In this document: positions 1 to 6,790 of the stretch, in pieces
Layout of the letters: the number at the start of each line of letters is the position of its first letter
How positions within the stretch are numbered: the stretch's first letter is position 1
Assembly (NCBI GenBank): GCA_024403585.1
Contig: JAKSRN010000067.1
Location: 1-8,969, forward strand
Origin: Lachnospiraceae bacterium
Lineage (GTDB): Bacteria > Bacillota > Clostridia > Lachnospirales > Lachnospiraceae
Length of the DNA stretch: 8,969 nucleotides
Reading direction: 5' to 3'
The notes under the pieces: generated by a model
What the model was told of the DNA's origin: nothing
The model's input: the letters and a program-made list of their open reading frames with translations, nothing else
The model's database searches: none
Program-made: the position numbers and the translations under genes

Positions 1-138
1 TGACCCCTTCCTATGTCTTTACGACCTTGAGGAAGGGGAATGCTTGCCGTGTTCAGAATGATGGTTGTTCCATCGCCAGCTGTGGGGAATACCGTGTATG
101 AAACGCATACCTCCTGTTCCTCCCCTTTGCGATGGTGC
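1..138 (-). other. Structured non-coding stretch downstream of smc
   Basis: No recognisable gene is seen between the smc stop and the window edge. Two inverted repeats are visible. A perfect 9-bp pair CCCCTTCCT/AGGAAGGGG lies at 4-12 and 30-38. A nested set consists of CCATCGC/GCGATGG (70-76 with 129-135), GGGGA/TCCCC (84-88 with 121-125) and GTATG/CATAC (96-100 with 106-110). A 29-codon minus-strand ORF at 19-108 begins ATG one base after an AGGAGG. Its peptide resembles nothing I know and that spacing is too short for a normal site, although a second GGAGG lies 10 nt upstream of the ATG. In relatives ftsY usually follows smc; no FtsY N-terminus can be read here, so it lies beyond the edge or is absent. 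The stretch may be a 3' UTR with a terminator or a structured spacer. Confidence 0.4.
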
Positions 139-3100
139 TCATTCCAGGTCGTTCTCGATCAGGTTAACAGAAACAAGTGTGGAAACACCTTTCTCCTGCA
201 TGGTGATACCATACAGACGATCGGCAGTAGCCATAGTTCCACGTCTATGGGTAATGATAATGAACTGGGTATTCTTTGTCAACTTATGGAGATAGCCTGC
301 AAAACGGTCTACATTGGACTCATCCAGAGCCGCCTCAATCTCATCCAGCAGACAGAATGGTGACGGTTTCAGATTCTGGATCGCGAATAAAAGCGCGATC
401 GCAGTCAGGGACTTCTCTCCACCGGAAAGCTGCATCATATTCTGCAGTTTCTTTCCAGGCGGCTGCGAGATGATCCTGATTCCTGCATCCAGAATGTCCA
501 CATCCTCCATCAGCTCCAGGGTTCCCCTTCCGCCTCCGAAAAGGATCTTGAAGGTCTTATCGAATTCTACCCGGATCTGTTCAAATTTCTCCTCAAACTG
601 CCGGCGCATACTGGTCTCCAGCTCTGCAATGATATTCTTCAGTGTATCGGTTGCAGTAACCAGATCGTTGTACTGGTTGGACAGGAACTCATGACGCTCC
701 TTCACCTCTTTGTACTCTTCGATGGCATTGATATTGACATTGCCCAGCTGTTTCATCTCATTCTTCAGATCACTGATGGCACGTTTCAGGGCCGGGAAGT
801 CACGCTCTTCTGACAGTTCTCTTCCCTCCACCTGATCCGGTGTGATCTCATATTCATTCCAGAGATAGCTGATCAGTGTCTCTCGTCTCTCCTCCAGCTT
901 CTCCAGCTGGGTATTCAGACGGAAACACTCCTTATCCATCCTGTTCTTATAGTCAGAAAGCTCATCCCGTTTTCCGAAGAAACTCTTGTGGATCTTGTTT
1001 TTCTCTTCACGGTCCGCAATAGCAGTCTGGATCTGACCATCCAGTTCTGTGGCCTTCTCTTTCTCTTCCTCAATCTGAACTCCGATGGCAGCGATCCTGT
1101 CTTCCTTGTCCTGCACATCAGAACTCTGATTGGAAAGACTGTCTCTGATCTCCTGCTCTTCCTTGTCCAGACGACGGATCTCATCATTGACCTCATCAAC
1201 GGAGGATTTCAGGAAGGCTGTCTGCTGTTCCAGAGAAGCATATAAAAGGCGAGCCTGCTCCTGCGCTTCCAGAGCCTCCTGCTCTTTCCCTCGTTCTGTG
1301 TTCAGAGCTTCCTCTGCCCTCTCTACCGTCTGCTCATAAGCAGTCTCCTGAAGAGAAGAATTCTTCAGTTCCTCTGTGATCTGCTCTCTGTTCTCTGTGA
1401 TCTCTTTGATCTGATTCTCAATCTCTCTCTGCTCTGCCTGCAGTTCTTCATAGTCATTACGAAGGTTTCCTGCCTTCTCTCTGGCAGAGTCATAATTGAT
1501 CTTTGCTGTATTCTGGTCCAGATACAGGTGCTGCAATTCGTCGTTGAGACGTGCCATAGCCTTTCTTAACCCGGCACGGTTATCACGAACCTGATCCAGG
1601 GTCTCCTGGGCTTCCTGCATCTGACGTTTCAGAGAACGGACCTGTTTTTCCAAATCCTCAATCTCACGTTTTCTTCCCAGAAGGTTGCTGTTGTTACGGA
1701 AGGATCCACCGGTCATGGAACCACCCGGACTTAAGAGCTCACCCTCCAGGGTAACCATTCTGACAGAATGATTGTATTTCCGGCCGATCGCAATCGCATG
1801 ATCAATGGTATCAACCACCACGGTCTTGCCAAGAAGGCGTTTCACAAGATTACGATAGATCGGTGCACAGTTTACCAGTGTATCTGCTGCACCTGCCACA
1901 CCCTGTTCTGAAAGGATATTCTTCTGGATGGAAGAATTATCCGGCTTCATGGAAGTCAGCGGCAGGAAAGTGGCACGTCCAAAATGCCCTCTCTTCAGAA
2001 ACTCGATCAGGTATTTTGCTGTGCTTTCATTATCGGTAACGATATTCTGCATGGCACCGCCAAGAGCGGTCTCCACTGCAGTTTCATAATTCTTCTGTGT
2101 CTGGATCAGATCTGCCACAACACCGTGGATTCCCGGGTTACGGTCCTTCTGCTCCATGACTTTCTTAATACTGTTTCCATATCCGTCATAGCGCTCTGCC
2201 ATATTGCGCAGGGACTCCAGACGGGAGGAATTTCTATGGAAAGCAGTCTGAGCACTCTCCAGCTTCTGATTGGCATCCTCAATGATCCTTGCACAATCAT
2301 CCAGCTGTGTCTGGATCTCACTCATCTGCTGTTTCTTTTCTCTTACCTTGAGAGACAGTTCATTGAATGCAGACTTCTGCTGCTCCAGACCATCCAGCTG
2401 GGAACGCTCTTCCGTCTTCAGGTTCATTACACGGGAAAGAAGCTCCGACTTACGAATGCTGATCTGTTCCAGCATGGTATCGTAACGCTGCATCTTCCCT
2501 TTAATAGAAGAACGGGAGTTCAGAAGATCGATCATACCGCTTCTGGCCTGACTGATCTCTTCATTCAGTGTCTGGATCCTGCTCTGGATTGTTTCCACTT
2601 CCTGCTCTTTTGTGCGTTTTTCATCAACCGCACTGTCAAAACTGTCCAGGATCTTACGGCCTTCCTCCAGTCGTTCATCGCGGACCTTTTCTCTTCGGGT
2701 CTTCTCAGTATCGATGGCTTCCAGACGTTCATTGTAATGGATCGCTGTCTGCTCAATGGTGTGGATCTGCTCTTGCAGGATTGCTGCCTGCCCTTCCAGC
2801 TGCTGCTTCTGAAGAAGACTCGCCGAAGCATTCTGACGGAGATTCTGGATCTCTGTATCCAGACTTTCAATCTCATTCTCCAGGCGCTGGTACTCCGCTT
2901 TCGTTTCTTCAAGAGCCTGACTTACCTCTGCAAGCTCTTCCTCTGCTGCAGCTTTCTTTCCTGCAACCTCAGCCTTCTCATTTTCGATCTTCTGAGAATC
3001 CATGCAGAAAAGATCCAGATCCAGTTCTTTCAGTTCATCCCTCTTTTTCAGATAGACCCTGGCTTTTTCAGCCTGTCTCTCCAGAGGACCCACCTGTCTG

Positions 3101-3696
3101 GATAATTCAGACAGAATGTCTGTAACACGGACCAGATTGGACTGCTCCTCATCCAGCTTTTTGATGGTAGCTGCTTTTCTTCTTTTAAATTTTACGATTC
3201 CGGCAGCCTCATCAAAGAGTTCTCTCCTGTCTTCCGGCTTGCCGCTTAAGATCTTCTCAATCTGACCCTGTCCGATGATGGAATAGCCTTCCTTACCGAT
3301 ACCTGTATCGTAAAAGAGCTCATTGATATCCTTCAGACGGCAGTTCTTGCCATTCATCAGATACTCACTCTCTCCGGAACGGTAAAGGCGGCGGGTAACA
3401 GTCACTTCATCGTAGTCAATGTTCAGCTGATGATCCGAGTTATCCAGGGTAATGGCTACAGAAGCAAATCCCAGTGGTTTTCTGGTCTCTGTGCCCGAAA
3501 AGATCACATCCTGCATGTTGCCGCCACGGAGCTGTTTCGCACTCTGCTCACCCAGAACCCAGCGGACCGCATCACCTACGTTGCTCTTTCCACTTCCGTT
3601 CGGGCCTACGATACCGGTGATTCCATCATGGAATTCAAAGGTAATCTTATTTGCAAAGGATTTAAATCCCTGCATTTCAATACTTTTTAAATACAT
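139..3696 (-). CDS. smc: Chromosome segregation/condensation ATPase SMC
   Basis: This is a full-length bacterial SMC (1185 residues; the family is about 1150-1200). SMC homodimers with ScpA/ScpB load at ParB-parS sites and extrude loops to arm and resolve the nucleoid. The N-terminal head has the Walker A GPNGSGKS at residues 31-38 after a typical MYLKSIEMQGFKSF start. A long charged coiled coil covers roughly 170-510. The hinge runs from about 520 to 665, beginning GIHGVV (522) and ending near GSMTGGS (659-665). The returning coiled coil spans about 675-1020. The C-terminal head carries the ABC signature LSGGE (about 1090) and the Walker B CLLDE (1115-1119). No frameshift or missing motif is seen. 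The start lies 26 nt after the rnc stop and has only a weak Shine-Dalgarno (GAGAAG-like), so expression probably depends on readthrough and coupling from rnc. Antisense ORFs over it are shadows of the coiled-coil codons. Confidence 0.98.
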   Translation of the reverse strand: MYLKSIEMQGFKSFANKITFEFHDGITGIVGPNGSGKSNVGDAVRWVLGEQSAKQLRGGNMQDVIFSGTETRKPLGFASVAITLDNSDHQLNIDYDEVTVTRRLYRSGESEYLMNGKNCRLKDINELFYDTGIGKEGYSIIGQGQIEKILSGKPEDRRELFDEAAGIVKFKRRKAATIKKLDEEQSNLVRVTDILSELSRQVGPLERQAEKARVYLKKRDELKELDLDLFCMDSQKIENEKAEVAGKKAAAEEELAEVSQALEETKAEYQRLENEIESLDTEIQNLRQNASASLLQKQQLEGQAAILQEQIHTIEQTAIHYNERLEAIDTEKTRREKVRDERLEEGRKILDSFDSAVDEKRTKEQEVETIQSRIQTLNEEISQARSGMIDLLNSRSSIKGKMQRYDTMLEQISIRKSELLSRVMNLKTEERSQLDGLEQQKSAFNELSLKVREKKQQMSEIQTQLDDCARIIEDANQKLESAQTAFHRNSSRLESLRNMAERYDGYGNSIKKVMEQKDRNPGIHGVVADLIQTQKNYETAVETALGGAMQNIVTDNESTAKYLIEFLKRGHFGRATFLPLTSMKPDNSSIQKNILSEQGVAGAADTLVNCAPIYRNLVKRLLGKTVVVDTIDHAIAIGRKYNHSVRMVTLEGELLSPGGSMTGGSFRNNSNLLGRKREIEDLEKQVRSLKRQMQEAQETLDQVRDNRAGLRKAMARLNDELQHLYLDQNTAKINYDSAREKAGNLRNDYEELQAEQREIENQIKEITENREQITEELKNSSLQETAYEQTVERAEEALNTERGKEQEALEAQEQARLLYASLEQQTAFLKSSVDEVNDEIRRLDKEEQEIRDSLSNQSSDVQDKEDRIAAIGVQIEEEKEKATELDGQIQTAIADREEKNKIHKSFFGKRDELSDYKNRMDKECFRLNTQLEKLEERRETLISYLWNEYEITPDQVEGRELSEERDFPALKRAISDLKNEMKQLGNVNINAIEEYKEVKERHEFLSNQYNDLVTATDTLKNIIAELETSMRRQFEEKFEQIRVEFDKTFKILFGGGRGTLELMEDVDILDAGIRIISQPPGKKLQNMMQLSGGEKSLTAIALLFAIQNLKPSPFCLLDEIEAALDESNVDRFAGYLHKLTKNTQFIIITHRRGTMATADRLYGITMQEKGVSTLVSVNLIENDLE

Positions 3697-3722
3697 ATAC
3701 TGTTACTTCTCACTGCTTCGCT

Positions 3723-4415
3723 TTATTTACAGGAAATCAATGCCTGATAAGCAGCCTGCTGTTCCGCTGCCTTCTTGGTACGGCCTTTTCCCTGACCAAT
3801 CATAGTACCGTTGAGTCTGACCTCCGCAATGAAGCATTTGTCATGGTCAGGTCCCTGCTCATCCACAATGACATATTCCAGAACAGAGCCGGAGGTCTGC
3901 TGGATCTTCTCCTGCAGAATGGTCTTGCTGTCGTGAAACAGCTGCTTGTTCTCTACATCATTCAGAATAAACTTCAGTATAAAAGCTCTGGCAGGTTCCA
4001 GCCCGCCATCCTTGTAGATGGCTCCGATGGTTGCTTCCACTGCATCCGATACAATGGAATCCCTTTTTCTGCCGCCGGTCTGCTCCTCTCCTTTGCCAAG
4101 AAGGAGATAGCTGCCCAGATCCAGTTCCCTGGCATCATAGGCAAGAGTAGGCTCGCATACAAGGCTGGCCCTCATCTTACTGAGCTGTCCCTCTGTCATA
4201 TCCGGATAACGGTCATACAAAAACTCACTGGAGACCATCTCCAGCACAGCATCCCCCAGAAACTCCAGACGCTCGTTGCATTCCAGACGATTCATGTGAT
4301 GCTCATTGGTGTAAGAGCTGTGACGCATGGCTCTGTGCAGCCAGTTGAAGTCCTTAAAGCGGTAACCCAGTCGGCCTTCCAGCTCTTTCAACATCTTTTT
4401 CTCATTATCATTCAT
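3723..4415 (-). CDS. rnc: Ribonuclease III
   Basis: This encodes a 230-residue RNase III, the usual length. The enzyme cuts double-stranded RNA, including the rRNA precursor stems and structured mRNA leaders, as a Mg-dependent homodimer. The catalytic domain has the signature NERLEFLGDAVL at 47-58, supplying E48, E51 and D55, and the second acidic pair D124/E127 in SDAVEAT. These correspond to E38/E41/D45/D114/E117 of the E. coli enzyme. A double-stranded-RNA-binding domain fills about 158-228 and ends with the Lys/Ala-rich GRTKKAAEQQAAYQAL helix. The start is supported by GGAG seven nt upstream. The gene is followed closely by smc, a common pairing in Bacillota, and preceded by its own candidate promoter and a long hairpin that could be a target of the enzyme itself. 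The acpP gene often found directly upstream is missing. Confidence 0.98.
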   Translation of the reverse strand: MNDNEKKMLKELEGRLGYRFKDFNWLHRAMRHSSYTNEHHMNRLECNERLEFLGDAVLEMVSSEFLYDRYPDMTEGQLSKMRASLVCEPTLAYDARELDLGSYLLLGKGEEQTGGRKRDSIVSDAVEATIGAIYKDGGLEPARAFILKFILNDVENKQLFHDSKTILQEKIQQTSGSVLEYVIVDEQGPDHDKCFIAEVRLNGTMIGQGKGRTKKAAEQQAAYQALISCK

Positions 4416-4416
4416 C

Positions 4417-4506
4417 TTATTTCTCCGTTTGGAGGTCTGTTCTTCCTGTGACTTGGGTGAAATGCGCGCGTTTTTCCTGATTTTGAGCGCACTTCACCCA
4501 AAGCAC
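4417..4506 (-). CDS. Possible leader peptide ORF ahead of rnc
   Basis: A 29-codon ORF starts with GTG, five nt after a perfect GGAGG (4512-4516), and ends with TAA one nucleotide before the rnc ATG. The peptide begins VLWVKCAQNQEK and ends with GRTDLQTEK; I recognise no family. It lies entirely inside the rnc leader, and its start codon sits in one arm of the leader hairpin, so ribosomes reading it would melt the hairpin and arrive at the rnc start. That would allow translational coupling. Against it, an open frame of 30 codons is fairly likely by chance, the start is GTG, and no conservation can be tested here. Treat it as a candidate only. Confidence 0.25.
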   Translation of the reverse strand: MLWVKCAQNQEKRAHFTQVTGRTDLQTEK

Positions 4507-4508
4507 AG
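4446..4508 (-). promoter_or_regulatory. Long stem-loop in the rnc leader, candidate RNase III site
   Basis: Arms at 4446-4469 and 4485-4508 face each other across a 15-nt loop. Of 24 positions, 20 are Watson-Crick pairs. On the minus-strand RNA two of the other four become G-U pairs, whereas on the plus strand all four are mismatches, so the structure fits an RNA made in the rnc direction. About two helical turns of duplex is the size RNase III prefers. RNase III is known to cleave a 5' leader stem of its own mRNA in E. coli. The stem lacks a following U-run, so it is not a typical terminator. A role in autoregulation is inference. Confidence 0.6.
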
Positions 4509-4523
4509 AATCCTCCGTTTGCT

Positions 4524-4552
4524 ATCATACAGGAAACATGGCAAGATTTCAA
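4524..4552 (-). promoter_or_regulatory. Predicted sigma-A promoter for rnc-smc
   Basis: Minus strand: -35 TTGAAA (4547-4552), 17-nt spacer, -10 TATGAT (4524-4529). Each box matches five of six consensus bases at the optimal spacing. Transcription would start near 4517-4518, putting the leader Shine-Dalgarno and the long hairpin at the very 5' end of the RNA. It would make rnc-smc independent of plsX transcription. Confidence 0.6.
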
Positions 4553-4555
4553 CAA

Positions 4556-4570
4556 AAACAGGAGGAAGCA
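4556..4570 (+). repeat. 15-bp direct repeat, copy beside the rnc -35 box
   Basis: AAACAGGAGGAAGCA occurs here and again at 4624-4638, where it forms one arm of the 4622-4664 hairpin. This copy ends four bases upstream (in the rnc direction) of the -35 hexamer at 4547-4552. It could be an operator half, an alternative pairing partner for the hairpin arm, or the remains of a duplication. Confidence 0.5.
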
Positions 4571-4621
4571 TGTTGCAGGTGTTTGGCAGGTAATTCCTCG
4601 GCACGTTGCCATCGCGTAAAC

Positions 4622-4664
4622 AGAAACAGGAGGAAGCAGTCTGTAACTGTTTCCTCCTGTTTCT
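4622..4664. repeat. 19-position inverted repeat downstream of plsX
   Basis: Arms 4622-4640 and 4646-4664 match at 18 of 19 positions across a 5-nt loop. The single imperfect pair is G-U on the minus-strand RNA. In that RNA the 5' arm contains AGGAGG and the 3' arm CCTCCT. After the stem the minus strand reads GTTTACGCG, which is not a U tract, so it is at best a poor intrinsic terminator. It may protect the plsX 3' end, be processed by RNase III, or bind a protein as DNA. It lies about 80 nt after the plsX stop. Confidence 0.7.
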
Positions 4665-4741
4665 CTATGGATCTGCGAAACTTTATCTCACCCGAATCCC
4701 CTCTCACCCGGATATCCGGATTCAACGGTGGCTTATTTCGC

Positions 4742-5770
4742 TTACTCTTCTGTTTTCTCTTTCTTTTTTGTGCTCAGGTTTGCACTGATCATACCTGGAA
4801 GATCCTGCTCTGTGAACTTCACACACTGCAGGATTGAATTTTTGATTTCTCTTGCATCAGAGCTCCCGTGGCTCTTAATAACCAGGCCGCGCAGACCAAG
4901 AAGCGGAGCTCCGCCGTACTCAGATGCATCGAAGCTCTTCATAGTCTTCTTCAGGGCAGGCTTGATCAGAAGTGCACCGATCTTGCTGCGAAGAGTAGAC
5001 ATGAGACCCTGTTTGATCTTTTTCACCAGAGTGCCTGCCAGACCCTCATACAGTTTCAGGATTACATTACCTGTGAATGCCTCTGTAACAATGATATCAG
5101 CCTTTCCTGCAGGGATATCTCTTGCCTCCACGTTTCCGATGAAGTTGATGCCCTCTGTCTGTTTCAGCAGCTGGAAGGTCTCCTTGGAAAGGGCATTACC
5201 CTTCTCCTCCTCAGCACCGATGTTTACAAGGCCTACGGTCGGATTCTTGATACCGATGACATGTTTCATATAGATCGTTCCCATAATGGCAAACTGCACC
5301 AGATGAGAAGATCTTGCATCTACATTGGCACCACAGTCGATCAGCAGGGAGAATCCCTTCTCAGTAGGGATAAGCGGAGCAAGAGGAGCTCTCTCAACAC
5401 CCGGTACCTTACGAACGATTACCTGTCCTCCGACCAGAACTGCACCTGTACTTCCACAGGAAACAAATGCATCTGCTTTTCCCTCACGAACCATCTTCAG
5501 GCCCTTCACAAGAGAAGAATCCTTCTTGGTCTGGATCGCTTTTGCAGGCGGCTCGCCTGTCTCGATGATCTCAGAAGCATCTACGATCTCCAGACGGTCC
5601 TTCGGATAAGTATATTTCTCCAGTTCTTTTTTCAGAACGGCTTCCTGACCGGTCAGATATACAAAAATCCTGTCATTCGCTTCCAGAGCTTCAACAGCAC
5701 CCTTCACCGGCTCTACAGGAGCATAATCGCCACCCATAGCATCCAGAACAACTTTAATCATGTCACTCAT
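4742..5770 (-). CDS. plsX: Phosphate acyltransferase PlsX
   Basis: The 342-residue product is PlsX, which converts acyl-ACP and phosphate to acyl-phosphate, the acyl donor for PlsY in the first step of phospholipid synthesis. It is a soluble protein that acts at the membrane face. Family motifs are DAMGGD (10-15), SCGSTGA (104-110), DCGANVDA (145-152), NIGAEEEKG (183-191), GNVEARDI (212-219), TGNVILK (233-239), YGGAPLLGL (285-293) and HGSS (301-304). The C-terminus ends in a charged Lys/Glu tail. The first ATG has AAAGGG nine nt upstream. An internal ATG at codon 4 would give the more usual MIK start, but its spacing is poorer. In many relatives plsX directly follows rpmF and precedes acpP; here a lipoprotein gene intervenes upstream and acpP is missing downstream. 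Confidence 0.98.
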   Translation of the reverse strand: MSDMIKVVLDAMGGDYAPVEPVKGAVEALEANDRIFVYLTGQEAVLKKELEKYTYPKDRLEIVDASEIIETGEPPAKAIQTKKDSSLVKGLKMVREGKADAFVSCGSTGAVLVGGQVIVRKVPGVERAPLAPLIPTEKGFSLLIDCGANVDARSSHLVQFAIMGTIYMKHVIGIKNPTVGLVNIGAEEEKGNALSKETFQLLKQTEGINFIGNVEARDIPAGKADIIVTEAFTGNVILKLYEGLAGTLVKKIKQGLMSTLRSKIGALLIKPALKKTMKSFDASEYGGAPLLGLRGLVIKSHGSSDAREIKNSILQCVKFTEQDLPGMISANLSTKKKEKTEE

Positions 5771-5786
5771 TTCTTTTTACCCTTTC

Positions 5787-5826
5787 TAAAATACAGAACC
5801 GGTCTGAAAGCAAACCGATTCTGTAT
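5787..5826 (-). terminator. Hairpin with short U-run between lipoprotein gene and plsX
   Basis: Arms 5791-5803 and 5814-5826 pair at 12 of 13 positions, with the remaining one a G-U on the minus-strand RNA, around a 10-nt loop. The stem runs straight into TATTTTAG on the minus strand. The U run is short, so this looks like a leaky terminator or attenuator that would lower plsX expression relative to the lipoprotein gene, or an mRNA processing site. I see no good separate promoter for plsX in the 95-bp gap. Confidence 0.5.
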
Positions 5827-5865
5827 AACATGCTCTTATTCAATTCACAGCTTCGTCCGGTATCT

Positions 5866-6729
5866 TTATTCTGCAGGAGTTTCCTCTGCAGGTGCCTCTT
5901 CTGCCGGTGCTTCCGCAGGAGCTTCCTCTGCAGGCTGTTCCGGTGCAGGCTGCTCTGGAGCCGGCTCACCCTCAGGCTGTGGCTGGGAAACAACCATTCC
6001 GTTCTCATCAACCACTTCACCGTTTGGTCCTGTTGTATTTCTCTGCAGATATCCCTCAGGACTGAAGTAGTAAGTATGCTCACCTACTGTTACAATACCA
6101 CAGAGTGGATGTCCTTCCTCATTAACATAGTACATGTTGTTGTCGATCAGGAACCAGGTATCTCTCGGATAAGAACCATCGATCATCATGTAGCGGATCT
6201 GACCGTTCTCATCTGCCTGCCAGGTTCCGATATCCCATACGATGATCTCCTGAGTCTCGCTGGTGCTTCTGTTGATCTTACCGTTTACTTCATTGGTAAC
6301 AACAACATAATAGAACTTGTGGCTAGGTCCGGAAGTATCAACGGTACAATGGGAATCTGTTGCTCCCGGGATCGGGGTTCCACCACCGTTGGAGTTTACA
6401 TTGTTGGCATACCACTGGTAGCTGATCTTTCCTGAAGATACACTTGCCTCAACAGAAATATCATATACAGATCCCATTGTGATCTGATACAGCTTATCAA
6501 AAGAAGCATGGATCTCTGGTTTCTCCACAGACTCATCCACCTGGGTATCCGGTTTCTCAATTTTTTCTTTTTCCTTATCCTTGTCCTCTGTTACCTCTGC
6601 TGTTTTTCCGAAAATCTTGTGGGTAGTCTCAGCAATACCGGATTTCACATCCTGGAAAGAACAACCGGTCAGCATTACTGCAGAACAGATACAGGTTGCA
6701 AGAAGAAGGCCAATACGTTTCATCTTCAT
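5866..6729 (-). CDS. Putative lipoprotein with Ig-like domain and cell-wall-binding-type repeats
   Basis: This encodes a 287-residue secreted protein. The N-terminus MKMKR, a hydrophobic stretch and the lipobox LTGC (20-23) mark a type II signal peptide, with C23 the lipidated residue. A Lys/Glu-rich linker follows (about 45-72). Residues about 74-165 look like a bacterial Ig-like beta-sandwich (ISYQWYANN, YYVVVTNEVNGK). Residues 168-230 hold two aromatic/Gly units (GTWQADENGQIRY, DTWFLIDNNMYYV, HTYYFSPEGYL) resembling choline/cell-wall-binding repeats. The tail 249-287 is almost only Pro, Ala, Glu and Gln, with EEAPAE-like repeats. No catalytic motif is seen, so the function is unknown; an envelope-anchored, wall-contacting role is inference. 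AGAGGTGAT upstream of the ATG is a good ribosome binding site. Its place between rpmF and plsX is unusual. Confidence 0.85.
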   Translation of the reverse strand: MKMKRIGLLLATCICSAVMLTGCSFQDVKSGIAETTHKIFGKTAEVTEDKDKEKEKIEKPDTQVDESVEKPEIHASFDKLYQITMGSVYDISVEASVSSGKISYQWYANNVNSNGGGTPIPGATDSHCTVDTSGPSHKFYYVVVTNEVNGKINRSTSETQEIIVWDIGTWQADENGQIRYMMIDGSYPRDTWFLIDNNMYYVNEEGHPLCGIVTVGEHTYYFSPEGYLQRNTTGPNGEVVDENGMVVSQPQPEGEPAPEQPAPEQPAEEAPAEAPAEEAPAEETPAE

Positions 6730-6790
6730 ATAAATATCACCTCTAATTTATCTTATTCATATTCCATCACGAATGACGATAGTTTGTGGT

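Larger units (their letters stand above)
4416..4741 (-). other. 326-bp plsX-rnc gap without a convincing gene
   Basis: This spacer is unusually long and structured for the locus. It contains, in transcription order: a perfect 12-bp palindrome CCGGATATCCGG (4708-4719), two imperfect 16-bp tandem units (4702-4717 and 4686-4701, 13 of 16 identical), the 19-position hairpin, the repeated hairpin arm, the rnc promoter, the leader ORF and the long leader stem. I find no acyl carrier protein reading frame with the DSL phosphopantetheine motif. A 66-codon ORF at 4412-4612 overlaps the rnc ATG but lacks a ribosome binding site and crosses every repeat, so it is not called. Confidence 0.7.

Noticed and set aside
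1..138. Known riboswitch or structural RNA such as SRP RNA or a fluoride riboswitch
   Set aside because: The stems are present but none of the conserved core sequences of these families can be matched.
1984..3105. 373-codon plus-strand open frame opposite smc
   Set aside because: It is a Leu/Phe-rich antisense reading of coiled-coil codons (Glu, Lys, Gln), a common artefact.
4412..4612. 66-codon minus-strand ORF whose TGA overlaps the rnc ATG (ATGA)
   Set aside because: The overlap looks like coupling, but the nearest AGGAGG is about 40 nt upstream inside a hairpin, the ORF runs through the predicted rnc promoter and repeats, and its product is composition-biased.
4622..4664. Intrinsic terminator for plsX
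   Set aside because: The stem is strong but no U-run follows on either strand, so I list it as an inverted repeat instead.
4868..6070. 400-codon plus-strand open frame opposite plsX and the lipoprotein gene
   Set aside because: It crosses two real genes and the intergenic hairpin; its C-terminal Ser/Gly/Ala repeats are simply the antisense of the Pro/Ala/Glu tail codons.
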